The notes below the pieces were generated by a model, which was not told where the DNA came from, ran no database searches, and saw nothing but the letters and a program-made list of their open reading frames with translations. Shown piece by piece: positions 1 through 9,762 of a stretch of 64,000 bases of DNA. The number at the start of each line of letters is the position of its first letter. The first letter of the stretch is position 1. Source of the DNA: an uncultured Gallionellaceae bacterium (GTDB lineage: Bacteria > Pseudomonadota > Gammaproteobacteria > Burkholderiales > Gallionellaceae); contig CAINCU010000028.1 of assembly GCA_903847155.1 (NCBI GenBank), positions 203,205 to 267,204 of the forward strand, given 5' to 3'. A program made the position numbers and the translations under genes.

Positions 1-1052
1 GTGACACCTTTGGGTTGCTTATCAGCGCCCAAATCGTAGGTACGTATGGTGACCGGCAAATCGTCCATGCCTTCCAGCACGGTGCGATAGGCAAAGTATT
101 GCTCTTCTTCGTCCGGCAGGTCGTCGCGGTTGAGGAACAGAAATTCGCTGCGGAACAGGCCGATACCGGTCGCACCATTTTCTTTCACTTGCTGCAAGTC
201 GGTAGGCATCTCGATGTTGGCTTGCAGCTCAATGTCGGTGCCGTCCAGTGTGGTGGCGCGCGCCGTTTTTAGGCGTTTGAGTTTCTGTCGTTCCAGCACC
301 CATTCGCTTTGGCGCAGTTTGTATTCCGCCAGCAGACTCTTGTCCGGGTTGACGATGACGACGCCTTGCGCGCCATCCACAATGAGCATGTCGCGGTCTT
401 TGATAAGTTCGCGCGCATGCAGCAAACCGACCACGCAGGGTGTGTTCAGACCGCGCGCAACGATGGCGGTGTGCGAGGTGGCACCGCCCACGTCGGTGAG
501 AATGGAACAAAACTGGTGCGGCTTGAGTTGGATCAGGTCGGCAGGGCTGACATCGTGGGCCACCAGCACCATTTCGCCATCGTGATGCGGCGTGGGCGGC
601 ACATGGCCGGGATGACCGCTCAATACCTTGAGCACGCGTTCTACCACCTGCACCACATCAGTCTTGCGCTCGCTCAGGTAAGCATCATCGAAAGCTTCGA
701 ATTGCGCGACCAGCGCATCCATCTGCGTCTTCAGCGCCCACTCCGCGTTGCATTGTTCCTCCTGCACCATCACCCGTGCAGCCTGGCTGATGTGTTCATC
801 GCCGAGGATCATCAAATGCAGATCGAGGAAAGCATCGAATTCCGCAGCAGCCTGTTGCGGACGATTGCTGCGCAGCGTGGTCAATTCATCGCGCGTGACT
901 TGCAAAGCCGCATCCAGACGCTCGGTCTCTTCCGCTAACAGGTGTTTGGGCAGCACGTAATGCACCACCTCAAGCGAAGTGTGCGAGACCAGATGCGCAT
1001 GGCCGATGGCAATGCCGCTGGAAACGGGGATGCCATGCAGTGTGAAACTCAT
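1..1052 (-). CDS. ptsI: Phosphoenolpyruvate-protein phosphotransferase (PTS enzyme I), 5' part; gene runs off the left edge
   Basis: Minus-strand reading from ATG at 1052 gives MSFTLHGIPVSSGIAIGHAHLVSHTS..., typical EI N-terminus; 4-nt overlap with the upstream HPr stop codon; no stop before the window edge. Confidence 0.9.
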   Translation of the reverse strand, partial: MSFTLHGIPVSSGIAIGHAHLVSHTSLEVVHYVLPKHLLAEETERLDAALQVTRDELTTLRSNRPQQAAAEFDAFLDLHLMILGDEHISQAARVMVQEEQCNAEWALKTQMDALVAQFEAFDDAYLSERKTDVVQVVERVLKVLSGHPGHVPPTPHHDGEMVLVAHDVSPADLIQLKPHQFCSILTDVGGATSHTAIVARGLNTPCVVGLLHARELIKDRDMLIVDGAQGVVIVNPDKSLLAEYKLRQSEWVLERQKLKRLKTARATTLDGTDIELQANIEMPTDLQQVKENGATGIGLFRSEFLFLNRDDLPDEEEQYFAYRTVLEGMDDLPVTIRTYDLGADKQPKGV

Positions 1053-1318
1053 TCACCTTCCCCAAAATAATTGCCGATCAGTTCCAGCAATGCCTTCATT
1101 GCGTCTCCCTCGCGCTCACCGTCAGTTTCGATGCCGATAGTCGAACCTTTGGCGGCTGCCAGCATCATCACGCCCATGATGCTTTTCGCATTCACCCGGC
1201 GTCCATTGCGTGAAAGCCATACTTCGCAGGGAAACTGCGAGGCGAGCTGGGTCAGCTTGGCGGAAGCACGCGCGTGCAAGCCGAGGACATTAATGATAAG
1301 TGCGTCTTGTTTTTGCAT
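1049..1318 (-). CDS. ptsH: Phosphocarrier protein HPr
   Basis: MQKQDALIINVLGLHARASAKLTQLA...NAKSIMGVMMLAAAKG: GLHARA phospho-His motif and HPr Ser region. Start chosen at the internal Met; the longer ORF start is not HPr-like. Confidence 0.93.
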   Translation of the reverse strand: MQKQDALIINVLGLHARASAKLTQLASQFPCEVWLSRNGRRVNAKSIMGVMMLAAAKGSTIGIETDGEREGDAMKALLELIGNYFGEGE

Positions 1319-1328
1319 GTGAATATCC

Positions 1329-1721
1329 TTAGTTGTCCGTGCACATCGGCACAATACTTTCGCGCCCGCCTTCGATAGCAATCTGCGCCAGCTCCGGCAT
1401 GCTCTTGTTGGGATAACACACCACACGCAACAACATCGGCAAATTGACACCCGCCACTCCCATCACATGTTCGGCGTGGCAAAGCTGGCTTGCCACATTG
1501 CTGGGGGTTGCGCCGAAAATGTCGGCGAGAATCAGCACGCCACTGCCGTCATCCATATCCTGAATCAGCGCATATCCTTCGGCCAGTTTTTGCTGCGGGT
1601 CGTCATTGGCATATACCGACAGCACTTTCAGATTACCCGGCACGCTGCCCAACACATGGTTGACGCAATCCACCAGACTGTCGCCAAGCATGTTGTGCGC
1701 TACTACCAGAATGCCAGCCAT
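1329..1721 (-). CDS. PTS EIIA component, mannose/fructose-type (likely regulatory)
   Basis: MAGILVVAHNMLGDSLVDCV...DIFGATPSNVASQL: EIIA-Man fold motifs; adjacent to ptsH/ptsI, no permease nearby. Confidence 0.85.
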   Translation of the reverse strand: MAGILVVAHNMLGDSLVDCVNHVLGSVPGNLKVLSVYANDDPQQKLAEGYALIQDMDDGSGVLILADIFGATPSNVASQLCHAEHVMGVAGVNLPMLLRVVCYPNKSMPELAQIAIEGGRESIVPMCTDN

Positions 1722-1921
1722 TAAAGCACTCCCAGCAAACGCGCGAGCAACACAACAATAAGCAGCAAAAGCAACCAGACGTAACGCACCATCCAGCTCA
1801 GTGCGCGCGCCTTGAACGCATCGTCCGCGTTCGCTTCGTCCACCAGGCTACGCACCTGCTTCAGCGCATGGATGGCGGTGGTGCGGCTTATGTTTTGTTG
1901 CAAAGGGTCGTCAGTGTTCAT
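1721..1921 (-). CDS. Small hypothetical protein with one C-terminal TM helix
   Basis: MNTDDPLQQNISRTTAIHALKQ...YVWLLLLLIVVLLARLLGVL; overlaps neighbours by a few nt, consistent with an operon. Confidence 0.55.
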   Translation of the reverse strand: MNTDDPLQQNISRTTAIHALKQVRSLVDEANADDAFKARALSWMVRYVWLLLLLIVVLLARLLGVL

Positions 1922-2973
1922 GGCTCTATCTTCACTTTCGTTTTGCTGTCGGTGAATTCTAGCCGTTTCTGCATGGCGACGGTAATGTGTACCACGCCAT
2001 CGGCATCGATCAGTAAAGCCTCGTCCAGCCCCATCTTGTTGGCGGCTGCGAGCCAACCCGCCGTGCCGGAAATGAATAACGGTTTGGAAGAAGCATCCGA
2101 CAGCAAACCGGCATGCTCGCCATGTGTGAGGATGGTGACCGCCTGCACACCCTGTACCGACTGGCCTGTGCGCGGATCGATCAAGTGGCAATAACGCTTT
2201 CCGTCCAGCTCAAAATAACGCTGGTAATCGCCCGAGGTGCCGATGGCTTCGCCGTCACGTAATTCCAGCGTGGCAATGGCACCGGGCTTGCGCGGATGCT
2301 GAATACCCACGTGCCACGCACGTTTGCCGTGCGCACCCAGCGCCAGCACATTGCCGCCGATGTTGATCAGCGCGTTATGAATGCCATGTTGATTCAGGAT
2401 AGCTGCGGCGCGATCCAACGCGTAGCCTTTGGCGTAACCACCGAGGTCGAGCTTTACGGCGCGGTTGCGGCTGCTCACCACAATATTTCCGTTATCTGCT
2501 GAAGATGAAGACTGAAAAATCAAATCGCTCATCTGCGGATTCGCCTTCACCAGCGCGGCAATCTTTTTTTCATCCGGCTGCACTGCCATGAAATCGTCCG
2601 CCTGAAATCCCCAAGTCTGAATCAGTCCGCCAATGGCGGGGTTGAACAAACCGTCCGACTCTGCCGAAAGTTGCGCGGCATCTTTGAGCATTGCCGCCAC
2701 TTCCGGTGACATGGATTTGCTTTTGCCTTGGGCGATAGCGGTATTCAATTCGCTCAACTCGGAAGGTTTCCAGGCATGCAGCAGATCGTGCAATCGCTGA
2801 AATTCGTGCATCACCGCAGTGACGCCCTGTTTGGCGTGCGACTCTTCTTCGCCATACACGGTGACATCGACCAGCGTGCCGAACACGTAGCCCTGTTCTT
2901 GATAAGTTGGCGGTTCTTTGCTGCAGGAAGCCAGCAGCAAACAAGACATCAAAAATAGTACAGATTGCTTCAT
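1918..2973 (-). CDS. apbE: FAD:protein FMN transferase (ApbE family lipoprotein)
   Basis: Lipoprotein signal MKQSVLFLMSCLLLASC; YVFGTLVDVTVYG, LDLGGYAKGYALD, NIGGNV, IDPRTGQ motifs. Confidence 0.92.
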   Translation of the reverse strand: MKQSVLFLMSCLLLASCSKEPPTYQEQGYVFGTLVDVTVYGEEESHAKQGVTAVMHEFQRLHDLLHAWKPSELSELNTAIAQGKSKSMSPEVAAMLKDAAQLSAESDGLFNPAIGGLIQTWGFQADDFMAVQPDEKKIAALVKANPQMSDLIFQSSSSADNGNIVVSSRNRAVKLDLGGYAKGYALDRAAAILNQHGIHNALINIGGNVLALGAHGKRAWHVGIQHPRKPGAIATLELRDGEAIGTSGDYQRYFELDGKRYCHLIDPRTGQSVQGVQAVTILTHGEHAGLLSDASSKPLFISGTAGWLAAANKMGLDEALLIDADGVVHITVAMQKRLEFTDSKTKVKIEP

Positions 2974-4247
2974 GAGGCAGTCATTATTTCCAATTCCACC
3001 GCCGCCGCCAGCATCGCCAAGCGCGCCACCACGCCGTAAGCATAGAAGCGGTTGGGCGTGTCGTCAGGCGCGCAGTCGGGGTTAGGGAAAGCGCAGCAGG
3101 ATTCAAAGGCCAGCGGCAGGAATTGCATGCCCGGTGCGTTGAGGTTCTCGTCCACACCGCGCTCGGTATGCACGCGGTAAAAACCGCCGACCACGAAGTG
3201 ATCGACCATGTAAATCACCGGCTCGGCCACGGCGTTGTCGATGTTCTCGAAGGTATAGACCCCTTCTTGTATCAATACGTCGGAGACTTGCAAGCCATCT
3301 TTAACCACCGCCATTTTGTTGCGTTGTTTGCGATTGAGATCGCGCACTTCGCTCGCGTCTTTTACTGTCATGATGCCCATACCGTATGTGCCCGCATCGG
3401 CTTTGACGATGACAAAGGGATCGTCCTTCACGCCGTATTCCGCATACTTGATGCGCATCTTGGCCAACACGCTGTCCACTTTTGCGGCAAGGCAATCTTC
3501 GCCGGTGCGCGCCTGGAAATCGACCTTATCGCAAACATCGAAATACGGATTGATCAGCCACGGATCGATGTTGAGCAATTTTGCGAATTCAGAGGCCACG
3601 CGATCATAGGCGGCGAAATGGTGCGACTTGCGCCGCGTCGTCCAGCCGGCTTCCAGCGGCGGCAGCACGGTCTGTTCCAGATGCTTCAGAATCTCCGGCA
3701 CCCCTGCGGAAAGATCGTTGTTGAGCAGCACCACGCAAGGATCGAAACCATCCTCCATGCCCAAACGATTGCCTTTGCGCAGTATCGGTTCCAGCGTCAG
3801 CGTTGCGCCATTGGTCAATTCCAAAGTAGTCGGTTGCGTGATCTCCGGCAGCAGACTGCCGATGCGCACCATCAATCCCGCATTGCGCAGAATCAAAGCC
3901 AGCTGCGCCACATTCTGCAGATAATACTGGTTGCGCGTGTGGTTCTCCGGCACCAGCAACACGCCGCGCGCCTCCGGACAAATCTTCTCAATCGCACTTT
4001 GTGCAGCCTGCACACATAGCGGCACAAAATCCGGGTTGAGATTATTGAAGCCGCCGGGAAACAGATTGGTATCCACTGGCGCCAGCTTGAAGCCGCTGTT
4101 GCGCAGATCGACCGAAGTGTAAAAAGGGATGGTGTGTTCCAGCCATTTGGTGCGGAACCAGCGCTCGATGGTGGATTGCTCGTTGAGAATGCGCTGCTCC
4201 AATTCAAGCAGCGGACCTTTTAATGCGGTAGTGAGGTGGGGAACCAT
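2970..4247 (-). CDS. gshA: Glutamate--cysteine ligase (GshA, proteobacterial 'ferrooxidans-type')
   Basis: Protein MVPHLTTALKGPLLELEQRILNEQSTIERWFRTKW...DTNLFPGGFNNL...KADAGTYGMGIM; family recognised from these motifs. Confidence 0.85.
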   Translation of the reverse strand: MVPHLTTALKGPLLELEQRILNEQSTIERWFRTKWLEHTIPFYTSVDLRNSGFKLAPVDTNLFPGGFNNLNPDFVPLCVQAAQSAIEKICPEARGVLLVPENHTRNQYYLQNVAQLALILRNAGLMVRIGSLLPEITQPTTLELTNGATLTLEPILRKGNRLGMEDGFDPCVVLLNNDLSAGVPEILKHLEQTVLPPLEAGWTTRRKSHHFAAYDRVASEFAKLLNIDPWLINPYFDVCDKVDFQARTGEDCLAAKVDSVLAKMRIKYAEYGVKDDPFVIVKADAGTYGMGIMTVKDASEVRDLNRKQRNKMAVVKDGLQVSDVLIQEGVYTFENIDNAVAEPVIYMVDHFVVGGFYRVHTERGVDENLNAPGMQFLPLAFESCCAFPNPDCAPDDTPNRFYAYGVVARLAMLAAAVELEIMTAS

Positions 4248-4419
4248 GTGGCTGCCTTTAAAAACGATGCTGGCATTCTAGCCGATTGGCGAATACAAAA
4301 CGAAACCGCGCGTGGGTGCAAACCGTGTTCCCCGACATTCGTATTCGCTGCGAATCTGGCAAGACGGAGCACTGAAGGTCATCAATCAATTCCAGTTCGA
4401 CCCGGCGTTGATTGCATGG

Positions 4420-5124
4420 CTATTCCGGTAACTTTCCGCGCAACACGTCACGATCAAACCACCATTTGTTACCAACCATCGCATTTAAAACCTTCGCCAT
4501 GCGCGGCAGGAACACCTGCGGATCGCGCAGCTCCATCTTGTCCAGCCAACGGTCCAGCGCATCCTGGTCTTGCACTTTGCTGTGGCGCTTGGCCACCATC
4601 GCGATCAGATTATTGACGAGGAAGCTCTGACTCTCGTGCTTGTCGTCGTCTGCGCGCAGATCAACCACATAGCGCCCGGTGATCGCTGCTACTGCGGCAC
4701 CGTCTGAATTGTCCGGAGTTTCATCGACCACATGGATCAGCAAGGCCACCGTCAGTTCAGGATCAACCGGAAAGGTCACGGCCAGCCAAATGCCCATGCC
4801 CAGCGCCGCAATGGAATCTGCCTGCTCCGCCTGATACAGCACGTTGCACGCCTCCACCGCATCCTGCCAAGCTTCATGCCGCAAGGCGATTTCAAATGCC
4901 TCGCGCGCAATTTCCCACGCCTCCTTCTTGCGCTCCAAAGCATTCAGCATTTCCGCGACGTCCAGTTGCAGTTGCGCGCGCGGCAAAGAGGCAGCGCTTT
5001 CCATCTCGCTGAGCTCCTGAAGTTTTTCTGCAAGATACCGCTTCATGCCTGTACGCTCATCTGCGGTCAGGCCGTCCTTGCCATCCTTGACCAGCTTGGT
5101 GATGTTGATTGTTTTTTGAGTCAT
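4420..5124 (-). CDS. Conserved hypothetical protein (helical, TPR-like)
   Basis: 234-aa ORF with good coding character, no better overlapping ORF. Confidence 0.65.
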   Translation of the reverse strand: MTQKTINITKLVKDGKDGLTADERTGMKRYLAEKLQELSEMESAASLPRAQLQLDVAEMLNALERKKEAWEIAREAFEIALRHEAWQDAVEACNVLYQAEQADSIAALGMGIWLAVTFPVDPELTVALLIHVVDETPDNSDGAAVAAITGRYVVDLRADDDKHESQSFLVNNLIAMVAKRHSKVQDQDALDRWLDKMELRDPQVFLPRMAKVLNAMVGNKWWFDRDVLRGKLPE

Positions 5125-5249
5125 GCGATTGCCGGAATTGAATATAGAGAAGCGGGTAGTTTAAACCAGACGACGGTCATAACCTACTTGACCGGGATGC
5201 GGTGCAGCCGTTTGCATCGGTACTAAAATCAGTCCAAAGACAGGAATTG

Positions 5250-5346
5250 AAATCCAATCTCGTGAAAATGCCCGTCAATAGGCAATCTCCATCATGCGCA
5301 TTGTGTAGATCGCCTATTGACGGGCGTTCCCATGCGATTGGATTTT
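5250..5346. repeat. Palindromic intergenic repeat, copy A (near-perfect ~95 bp inverted repeat)
   Basis: aaatccaatctcgtgaaaatgCCCGTCAATAGGCaATCT...AGATcGCCTATTGACGGGcgttcccatgcgattggatttt; arms are reverse complements; core shared with copies B and C. Confidence 0.8.
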
Positions 5347-5804
5347 GAATAGCTAGTGATTGGCATACAAGAATGTCGTAATGCAAGACTTGACCCCGCC
5401 ATCCCGGCGCGTGGCTAGCCAAATATGGAGGCCCAAGACACAGTTGAATGCATTGCTTCGCGCGATGCAGGTCAGCCTTAACCAATAAAAGCTCCTGAAG
5501 CACAATCTTTTCAGGATGGTTAAAGTTCCAAGGGGTAACAGACATTGAAATGGCCTAACGTAATTTAGAAAACAGATTCATGGTGCGACAAGGTTGTCTA
5601 TATCCTGACACACTGTCAAGGCCATATTTACGATCATGCAGATAGCATGAGTTGATTGCAGAACCTCCAATTTACGCAATCCAAACAATCTCGGCTGGAA
5701 GTATTAACCATTCGTCAAAATATCATGTCAACGTTGAATCCTATTTGAAACTCCCACCTTTTCTTCACCATAAACCCAAAGGTCAGCCCTTCCCCCGTCA
5801 GTGG

Positions 5805-5815
5805 TAGAATGCGCG
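5805..5815 (+). promoter_or_regulatory. Putative sigma-70 -10 element (TAGAAT followed by GCGC) upstream of the ABC-F gene
   Basis: ggTAGAATGCGCGCC about 25 nt before the start codon; same TAGAATNCGC pattern before rpsP and the ccsA-like gene. Confidence 0.45.
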
Positions 5816-5837
5816 CCTTCAAAATTTAGGCAACATC

Positions 5838-7433
5838 ATGTTATCCACCGCAAATATCACCATGCAGTTCGGCGCGAAGCCGTTGTTTGAAAACGTCTCG
5901 GTCAAATTCGGCGACGGCAACCGTTACGGTTTGATCGGCGCCAACGGCTGCGGCAAATCCACGTTCATGAAAATCCTCGGGCGCGATCTGGAGCAAAGCT
6001 CCGGCGAGGTGATGCTGGACAAGACAGAACGTCTGGGTAAGTTGCGTCAGGATCAGTTCGCTTATGAAGATGTGCGCGTGCTGGATGTGGTGATGATGGG
6101 GCACGAGGAAATGTGGGAAGCGATGTCGGAGCGCGACGCGATCTATGCCAATCCCGATGCCAGCGAAGAAGATTACATGCGCGCCGCCGATCTGGAAGCG
6201 ACCTTTGCCGAATACGACGGCTACACCGCCGAAGCACGCTCGGGTGAATTACTGCTGGGTCTGGGCATCGCCATCGAGCTGCATCAGGGCACCATGAGCG
6301 CGGTGGCACCGGGCTTTAAATTGCGCGTACTGCTGGCGCAGGCATTGTTCTCCAACCCGGACATCCTGCTGTTGGACGAGCCGACCAACAACCTCGACAT
6401 CAACACCATCCGTTGGTTGGAAGACATTCTCAACGCGCGCAATTCGACCATGGTCATCATCTCGCATGATCGCCATTTTTTGAACAGCGTGTGCACGCAT
6501 ATGGCCGACCTCGACTACGGCAAGATCACCACCTATCCGGGCAACTACAACGATTACATGCTGGCTTCGACGCAGGTGCGCGAGCAGCAAGCCTCCGACA
6601 ATGCCAAGGCCAAAGAAAAAGTGGCCGAGCTAAAAGCCTTCGTGGCGCGCTTCTCGGCCAATGCTTCCAAGGCCAAACAGGCCACCTCGCGTGCGCGCCA
6701 GATCGACAAGATCAAGATCGAGGATTTCAAGCCGTCAAGCCGCCAGTACCCGTTCATTCGCTTCGAATACGACGAGCGCGATAAGCTGCACCGCGTCGCG
6801 GTGGAAGTGGAAAAAATGGCCAAGGGCTACGACCGCATGCTGTTCTCCAATGTGAATTTTCGCATCGACGCGGGCGAGAAAGTCGCCATCATCGGCCCCA
6901 ACGGTATCGGTAAAACCACGCTGTTGCGCTGTCTGGCGGGCGACCTCGCTCCCGATACCGGCACGATCAAGTGGGCGGAAAAAGCCAAGCTCGGCTATTA
7001 CGCGCAGGATCACGCCGCCGACTTTGCCCAGGATAAAGAAATGATGGAGTGGATGACCGACTGGCGCGGCCCGACCGACGACGACCAGGTGGTGCGCGGC
7101 ACGCTGGGTCGTTTGCTGTTCTCCGGCGACGATGTGAAGAAGCGGGTGAAAGTGCTGTCCGGCGGCGAAAAAGGCCGTATGCTGTTCGGCAAACTGATGC
7201 TGGCCAAACCCAACGTGCTGCTGATGGACGAGCCGACCAACCATATGGACATGGAAGCCATCGAGTCTCTCAACACCGCGCTCGATCTGTTCAAAGGCAC
7301 GCTGATTTTCGTCAGCCATGACCGCGAATTCGTGTCGTCGCTGGCCACGCGCATCATCGAGATTTCTTCCAAGGGCGTGAACGATTATCATGGCACGTAC
7401 GAAGAATTCTTGCGTGACCAGATGGTGGAGTAA
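5838..7433 (+). CDS. ABC-F family ATPase (YbiT-like)
   Basis: Two ABC domains: [18 protein letters not shown] and [28 protein letters not shown]-terminus [34 protein letters not shown]. Confidence 0.95.
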   Translation: MLSTANITMQFGAKPLFENVSVKFGDGNRYGLIGANGCGKSTFMKILGRDLEQSSGEVMLDKTERLGKLRQDQFAYEDVRVLDVVMMGHEEMWEAMSERDAIYANPDASEEDYMRAADLEATFAEYDGYTAEARSGELLLGLGIAIELHQGTMSAVAPGFKLRVLLAQALFSNPDILLLDEPTNNLDINTIRWLEDILNARNSTMVIISHDRHFLNSVCTHMADLDYGKITTYPGNYNDYMLASTQVREQQASDNAKAKEKVAELKAFVARFSANASKAKQATSRARQIDKIKIEDFKPSSRQYPFIRFEYDERDKLHRVAVEVEKMAKGYDRMLFSNVNFRIDAGEKVAIIGPNGIGKTTLLRCLAGDLAPDTGTIKWAEKAKLGYYAQDHAADFAQDKEMMEWMTDWRGPTDDDQVVRGTLGRLLFSGDDVKKRVKVLSGGEKGRMLFGKLMLAKPNVLLMDEPTNHMDMEAIESLNTALDLFKGTLIFVSHDREFVSSLATRIIEISSKGVNDYHGTYEEFLRDQMVE

Positions 7434-7439
7434 CTTCAA

Positions 7440-8240
7440 ATGCAAATTGCGGGCGCTATCGGTGTTTTTGATTCAGGTGTAGGCGGTCTTTCCGTCCTGC
7501 ACCACATCCGTAATATTCTCCCCAGCGAACGCCTGATCTACGTGGCCGATTCCGCCCACGTGCCTTACGGCGATAAATCGCATCCTTACATCGAATCGCG
7601 TTCGCTCACCCTCACACGCTTTCTGATTGAGCAAGGCGCGGATGCCATCGTCATCGCCTGCAACACGGCCACCGCCGCCGCCGCGCAAACGTTGCGCGAC
7701 AGATTCACGCTGCCCATCCTCGGCATGGAACCGGCGGTCAAACCCGCCGTACTGGCGACCCAAAGCTGTGTCGTCGGTGTACTGGCGACTGTCGGTACAC
7801 TGGAGAGCGCGCGCTTCGCCGCATTGCTGGAGAAGTACGCTGGCAAGGTGAAGATCGTCACCCAAGGTTGTCCGGGTCTGGTGGAGCAGGTTGAGCGCGG
7901 CGACCTGCATAGTCTGGAAACGCGCAGGTTGATTGAACGCTATACCGCGCCACTATTGGATCAGGGCGCAGATACACTGATTCTGGGCTGCACTCACTAT
8001 CCCTTCCTCGCGCCGCTGATCCGTGATGTTGTGGGTGCGGATATCACACTGGTGGATACCGGGGAAGCCGTGGCACGCCATCTGCAACTCCGCATTGCAA
8101 GCGAATTACCATCGCGAATTGCCGGAGCGGCGTCAGCTCAATTCTTTACCAGCGGTGAAGCCGCACAGGCAACCAAGATCATGTCGTTGCTGTGGGGCGA
8201 ACAAGTTACCGTGCAGCGCCTGCCGCCTGAATTCGCGTAA
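7440..8240 (+). CDS. murI: Glutamate racemase
   Basis: GVFDSGVGGLSVL, VIACNTATA, LILGCTHYPFL motifs. Confidence 0.96.
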   Translation: MQIAGAIGVFDSGVGGLSVLHHIRNILPSERLIYVADSAHVPYGDKSHPYIESRSLTLTRFLIEQGADAIVIACNTATAAAAQTLRDRFTLPILGMEPAVKPAVLATQSCVVGVLATVGTLESARFAALLEKYAGKVKIVTQGCPGLVEQVERGDLHSLETRRLIERYTAPLLDQGADTLILGCTHYPFLAPLIRDVVGADITLVDTGEAVARHLQLRIASELPSRIAGAASAQFFTSGEAAQATKIMSLLWGEQVTVQRLPPEFA

Positions 8241-8243
8241 TAC

Positions 8244-9032
8244 TCAGAACGAAAATTCCAATCCGGTGCTGTACAGCACATCCCTTTGCTGCACGGTCTG
8301 CGGCGGTTTTGAATCAAAGGCAATATCCAGGCTGACTTTCAGGTCGAGATGCTGTGCTAATTTCACCAGAATGAAAGCCTGTTCCAACATGCGAAAATCC
8401 CCAGCGTTGGAAATGGCAGGTTGATAGTAGGTGGTGCTATACACCCGCACCTGCTCGTTCAACTGGCGCTTGAGTACCAGATAACTATTGGCACGCCACA
8501 GATTGGACTCAAGCGCATCACTGGTTCCCAGCTTGCTGCTCAGTGTTTCCTGCTCATGGAAAGCGCCAAAGCCGAAGTAGCCTGCGGATTTCAAATTCTC
8601 TTCGAACAGTACCAAGCGCGCACCGCCACCGAGCAAAGTGCGTTGTGTCAACCGGGCAAAAGGATCGCGTCCCACTTGGACGAAACCTTCAACGCCCCAC
8701 GTCGGACTGAGCGCAGTGCGGTGGCGCAAATGCGCGAAAGCACGGTCGGTATCCACCACTCCCCGGCTCTTGCCGTAGGCATCTTGCAGTTGCAGAAATT
8801 CGGTGTGCGTATCGTGCTGCCACAGCGTTAACAGTTCCACCTTGTTGGTTATCTTGTCGGTATTGCCGCTCGCCCCGTTGACCTGAAAATCCAGCGTGGA
8901 ATGCACCCCTTCCGTGGGCTGACCGATGATGGCCTGTTCCACATTGACGATGGCCTGCGCCGAAAATGACAGCGGCAACGCGACGCACAAAATACATAAG
9001 TGAATTCGGGATTTCAAAAGAGAGCCTTTCAT
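8244..9032 (-). CDS. DUF481-like outer-membrane protein
   Basis: Signal peptide (MKGSLLKSRIHLCILCVALPLSFSAQA), LDFQVNGASGNTDK, C-terminal aromatic GLEFSF. Confidence 0.65.
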   Translation of the reverse strand: MKGSLLKSRIHLCILCVALPLSFSAQAIVNVEQAIIGQPTEGVHSTLDFQVNGASGNTDKITNKVELLTLWQHDTHTEFLQLQDAYGKSRGVVDTDRAFAHLRHRTALSPTWGVEGFVQVGRDPFARLTQRTLLGGGARLVLFEENLKSAGYFGFGAFHEQETLSSKLGTSDALESNLWRANSYLVLKRQLNEQVRVYSTTYYQPAISNAGDFRMLEQAFILVKLAQHLDLKVSLDIAFDSKPPQTVQQRDVLYSTGLEFSF

Positions 9033-9127
9033 TGAGAGGATGGGCCGGGCCGAAACAACCCGGCAACTCAAGGACGACATTTTACGCGAAGGCAAGCAAG
9101 TTAAAATCGAGCAAACGCAACTGCCAG

Positions 9128-9205
9128 CTTGCCCGCAAGCGCCTATCCACGGGAATCCGCATCAAGCGTATGATGTAGAATGCCTATTGGCGAGCCTCTG
9201 CGCGT
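9128..9205. repeat. Palindromic intergenic repeat, copy D (diverged)
   Basis: GCGTATGATGTAGAATGCCTATTGGCGAGC vs copy A (reverse complement) GCGCATGATGGAGATTGCCTATTGACGGGC; left arm poorly conserved. Confidence 0.5.
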
Positions 9206-9311
9206 AATCCTGTTTTCAAATACAACGTACCCGCTCCACAACAGGAGCACAGCTTTGTTTCACCCTCGACTATAATCGCCGCAGTTCCCAACTCATTTCC
9301 TGGACAACAAC

Positions 9312-9686
9312 ATGCTTTTTCCAAAATCGTTCAAATCGGCCGCGCTGGTTCTTGTGGTCGTAATCCTGGCAGCGTTCGCCGGATATATCTGGGTGGCTTT
9401 GCACTGGAGCTATTCGGAAGGAGAACGCGGCGGTTATATGCAAAAGTTGTCGCACAAGGGCTGGATATGCAAGACTTGGGAGGGCGAGCTTTCGCTGGTC
9501 GCCCTGCCCGGCGCTGCGCCGGAGAAATTTATTTTCACGGTGCGCGACGAGGCGGTGGCGGAGCAGATCAACCGTGCAGTCGGCCAGCGCGTCGCCCTGA
9601 CCTATGAGCAACATAAAGGCCTGCCCACCACCTGCTTCGGTGATACCGAATATTTCGTTACCGGCATCAAGGTGCTGCAACCTTGA
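9312..9686 (+). CDS. Hypothetical membrane-anchored protein
   Basis: N-terminal TM segment then soluble domain (GWICKTWEGELSLVALPGAAPEKFIFTVRDE). Confidence 0.65.
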   Translation: MLFPKSFKSAALVLVVVILAAFAGYIWVALHWSYSEGERGGYMQKLSHKGWICKTWEGELSLVALPGAAPEKFIFTVRDEAVAEQINRAVGQRVALTYEQHKGLPTTCFGDTEYFVTGIKVLQP

Positions 9687-9762
9687 ATATGCTTGGCACA
9701 GTAATAAATGGGCGCACACTTAAGTAGGTCTTGATTTCAAAATTAACCAAGAGTACTCCAGC

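Noticed and set aside
3123-4019. 298-aa plus-strand ORF opposite gshA
   Set aside because: Shadow ORF; His-rich composition with no family features.
5250-5346. CRISPR-like repeat
   Set aside because: Repeat copies are kilobases apart with no regular spacers and no cas genes.
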